A stretch of DNA of 64,000 nucleotides from Microbacterium dauci (lineage in GTDB: Bacteria > Actinomycetota > Actinomycetes > Actinomycetales > Microbacteriaceae). Positions 62,990-64,000 of this stretch are shown here, piece after piece. Position numbers and translations under genes: made by a program. A model generated the notes under the pieces. The model had not been told where the DNA came from, made no database searches, and worked only from the letters and a program-made list of their open reading frames with translations. The number at the start of each line of letters is the position of its first letter. Position 1 is the first letter of the stretch. The stretch lies in assembly GCF_030065535.1 (NCBI RefSeq), contig NZ_JASJND010000007.1, positions 62,001-126,000 of the forward strand. The letters run 5' to 3'.

Positions 62990-63850
62990 TCAGCAGCCGG
63001 CGCCGGCGGGGTCTTCGACGCAGGTCCGCTCGACGAGGGCGGTCTCGACCTCGACGATCCGGATCGTGGTGTCCGGCGTCGAGCGCTCGAGGGTGCCCGC
63101 GACGGGGAACCAGCCGAAGCCGGCGTCGCCTTCCGCGGCGTATTCGACGTCGACGGATGCCGCGTACGTCCCGGCCTCGGCGTATGCATGGCTGGTGTCC
63201 GTGGCCGTGAACTGCGGTGCACCGAGCTCGTCCCAGCTTGTGCCGGCGGTCGTCGTCTCGCGGCTGGTGCCGTCGCCGAAGTGGAAGGTATACCCGACCG
63301 GCGTGAAGCGGACCGTCACGGGTACGTCGAAGATCTCCCCGTCGACCGAGTGCGTCTGCACGTCGACGACGAAATTGGTTGGCATGCCGACGACGCCCAT
63401 GCCGCCGGGTTCGCCTTGGAGCCCCGTCGGGGTCGGTGCGTATGCCGCGACGTCGTCGATCGTCGCGGTCGTGACGTCCGGGCCGGTCGACTCGGGGTCG
63501 GTGGGGATCAATGCGAAGCGGTCGCAGAACCACTCGTAGGCGCAGTCGGTCTCGTGCAGGTCGGAGGTCACGCCGCCCGGGTAGAGGACCCGGATCGGTT
63601 CCGGAAGCTCGTCGGCCGGCACGAACTCGGGGTACGTCCGGCCGCCCGGTCCGTCGGTGCTGCCGCTGCCCCCGTCTCGGCCGCCATGCTCGACCTCCTG
63701 CTCGGCCCCGATCGTCACCGATTGCCCGTCGTTCTGCACCTCGCAGTCCCCGAGCCAGCCACTGTTACTCCCGCAGGTTCCGCCGAGAGCGGCAGATGCG
63801 AACGCCTGCGTGACTAGCGTCGAGGCGATTACGGCCGCGGCGACGCGCAC
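62990..63850 (-). CDS. secreted PKD-like protein of unknown function
   Basis: A 286-residue exported protein. The signal peptide covers about residues 1-23 (AAAVIASTLVTQAFASAALG). A PKD-like domain lies near residues 195-245 with YTFHFGDGTS and SHAYAEAGTYAASVDVEY. The remaining part has several cysteines (GGTCGSNSG, LGDCEVQ, TDCAYEWFCDRF, ERTCVEDPAGAGC) likely paired as disulfides outside the cell. GGAGGA precedes the GTG start inside the upstream gene. It ends 16 bases before the exonuclease start. Ligand and role are unknown. Confidence 0.75.
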   Translation of the reverse strand: MRVAAAVIASTLVTQAFASAALGGTCGSNSGWLGDCEVQNDGQSVTIGAEQEVEHGGRDGGSGSTDGPGGRTYPEFVPADELPEPIRVLYPGGVTSDLHETDCAYEWFCDRFALIPTDPESTGPDVTTATIDDVAAYAPTPTGLQGEPGGMGVVGMPTNFVVDVQTHSVDGEIFDVPVTVRFTPVGYTFHFGDGTSRETTTAGTSWDELGAPQFTATDTSHAYAEAGTYAASVDVEYAAEGDAGFGWFPVAGTLERSTPDTTIRIVEVETALVERTCVEDPAGAGC

Positions 63851-64000
63851 GGTTCGTCCTCCGCCCTTGGCTCAATCTTCGTGAGCGCAAGCAACTCGTC
63901 GACTTGTGCGACCGAGACTCGAGTGGATTGAAGATCCTTTCTGTCGTCGGAGACCAAAGAGTTCCCGTCCGCGTCCACGACATGCACGTCGGACACATCC
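63829..64000 (-). CDS. C-terminal end of an unknown gene (cut by window)
   Basis: An open frame entering from beyond the window and ending in TAA (63829-63831). It encodes 56 visible residues, acidic with a coherent composition: DVHVVDADGNSLVSDDRK, then VSVAQVDELLALTKIEP. The last 22 bases overlap the GTG start of the PKD-like gene, and the downstream ribosome-binding site lies within it, which suggests coupling of two consecutive genes. Family is not recognisable from this fragment. Confidence 0.5.
   Translation of the reverse strand, partial: DVSDVHVVDADGNSLVSDDRKDLQSTRVSVAQVDELLALTKIEPRAEDEPCASPRP

Noticed and set aside
1..64000. tRNA genes, insertion sequences, integrase or attachment sites
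   Set aside because: All intergenic gaps were read; none is long enough or shows cloverleaf sequences, transposase-like frames or terminal inverted repeats.

Overview
The window is high-GC (roughly 70%) chromosomal DNA from an actinobacterium, most probably a member of Microbacteriaceae and plausibly Microbacterium. The evidence is the dcw cell-wall/division cluster with sepF, yggT and divIVA, the qcrCAB-ctaCDEF cytochrome bcc-aa3 gene set, a GarA/OdhI-FtsR-MerR trio, PknL next to its Rv2175c-type DNA-binding partner, and very short TANNNT-to-start distances typical of leaderless actinobacterial transcripts. It is dense core genome: 61 genes or gene pieces, no gap above 300 bases without a gene, and no tRNA, rRNA, insertion sequence, prophage or CRISPR array that I can see.

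Layout. 1-3220: end of lpdA (cut by the window), the FHA protein GarA, FtsR and a second MerR regulator. 3287-9557: an orphan ParA divergent from pyruvate carboxylase, a MinD-type ATPase of the type VII secretion class, and peptide deformylase. 9646-13257: acyl-CoA synthetase divergent from a ROK sugar kinase translationally coupled to a lysophospholipid acyltransferase. 13305-20064: aroG, PknL, a secreted LysM protein, the Rv2175c-like protein, a polyprenyl diphosphate synthase and a DUF3040 membrane protein. 20287-37953: a nearly unbroken dcw run mraZ-rsmH-ftsL-ftsI-murF-mraY-murD-ftsW-murG-murC-ftsQ-ftsZ-yggS-sepF-yggT-divIVA-lspA-rluD, with murE not in its usual place. 38013-40802: a small accessory block (ECF sigma factor, its membrane partner, a GNAT remnant, a NUDIX enzyme) between rluD and dnaE. 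40850-50915: dnaE, a membrane protein, hisD, nrdR, pyrD, a DUF3043 protein, a dipeptidase and an ErpA-type Fe-S carrier. 51030-61058: respiratory supercomplex genes ctaCDF and ctaE-qcrCAB enclosing a PP2C phosphatase and a rhodanese, followed by trpD. 61063-64000: a HhH-PHP protein, a 5'-3' exonuclease, a secreted PKD-like protein and the end of an unknown gene.

How the parts fit. The dcw genes form long translationally coupled strings with ATGA or GTGA overlaps, and ftsZ has its own palindromic upstream region. FtsR, a MerR-type activator of ftsZ in corynebacteria, is encoded in the same window. Kinase signalling is represented by PknL with its likely substrate, by GarA, and by a PP2C phosphatase that appears to start at a CTG codon overlapping the ctaF stop. 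At least a dozen genes carry a -10 box 5-9 nt from the start codon, so leaderless expression is a general feature here. Hairpin terminators separate most convergent gene pairs.

Limits. Functions come from reading motifs and synteny by eye. No homology search or promoter model was run. Start sites were set by ribosome-binding sites, overlaps and -10 spacing.
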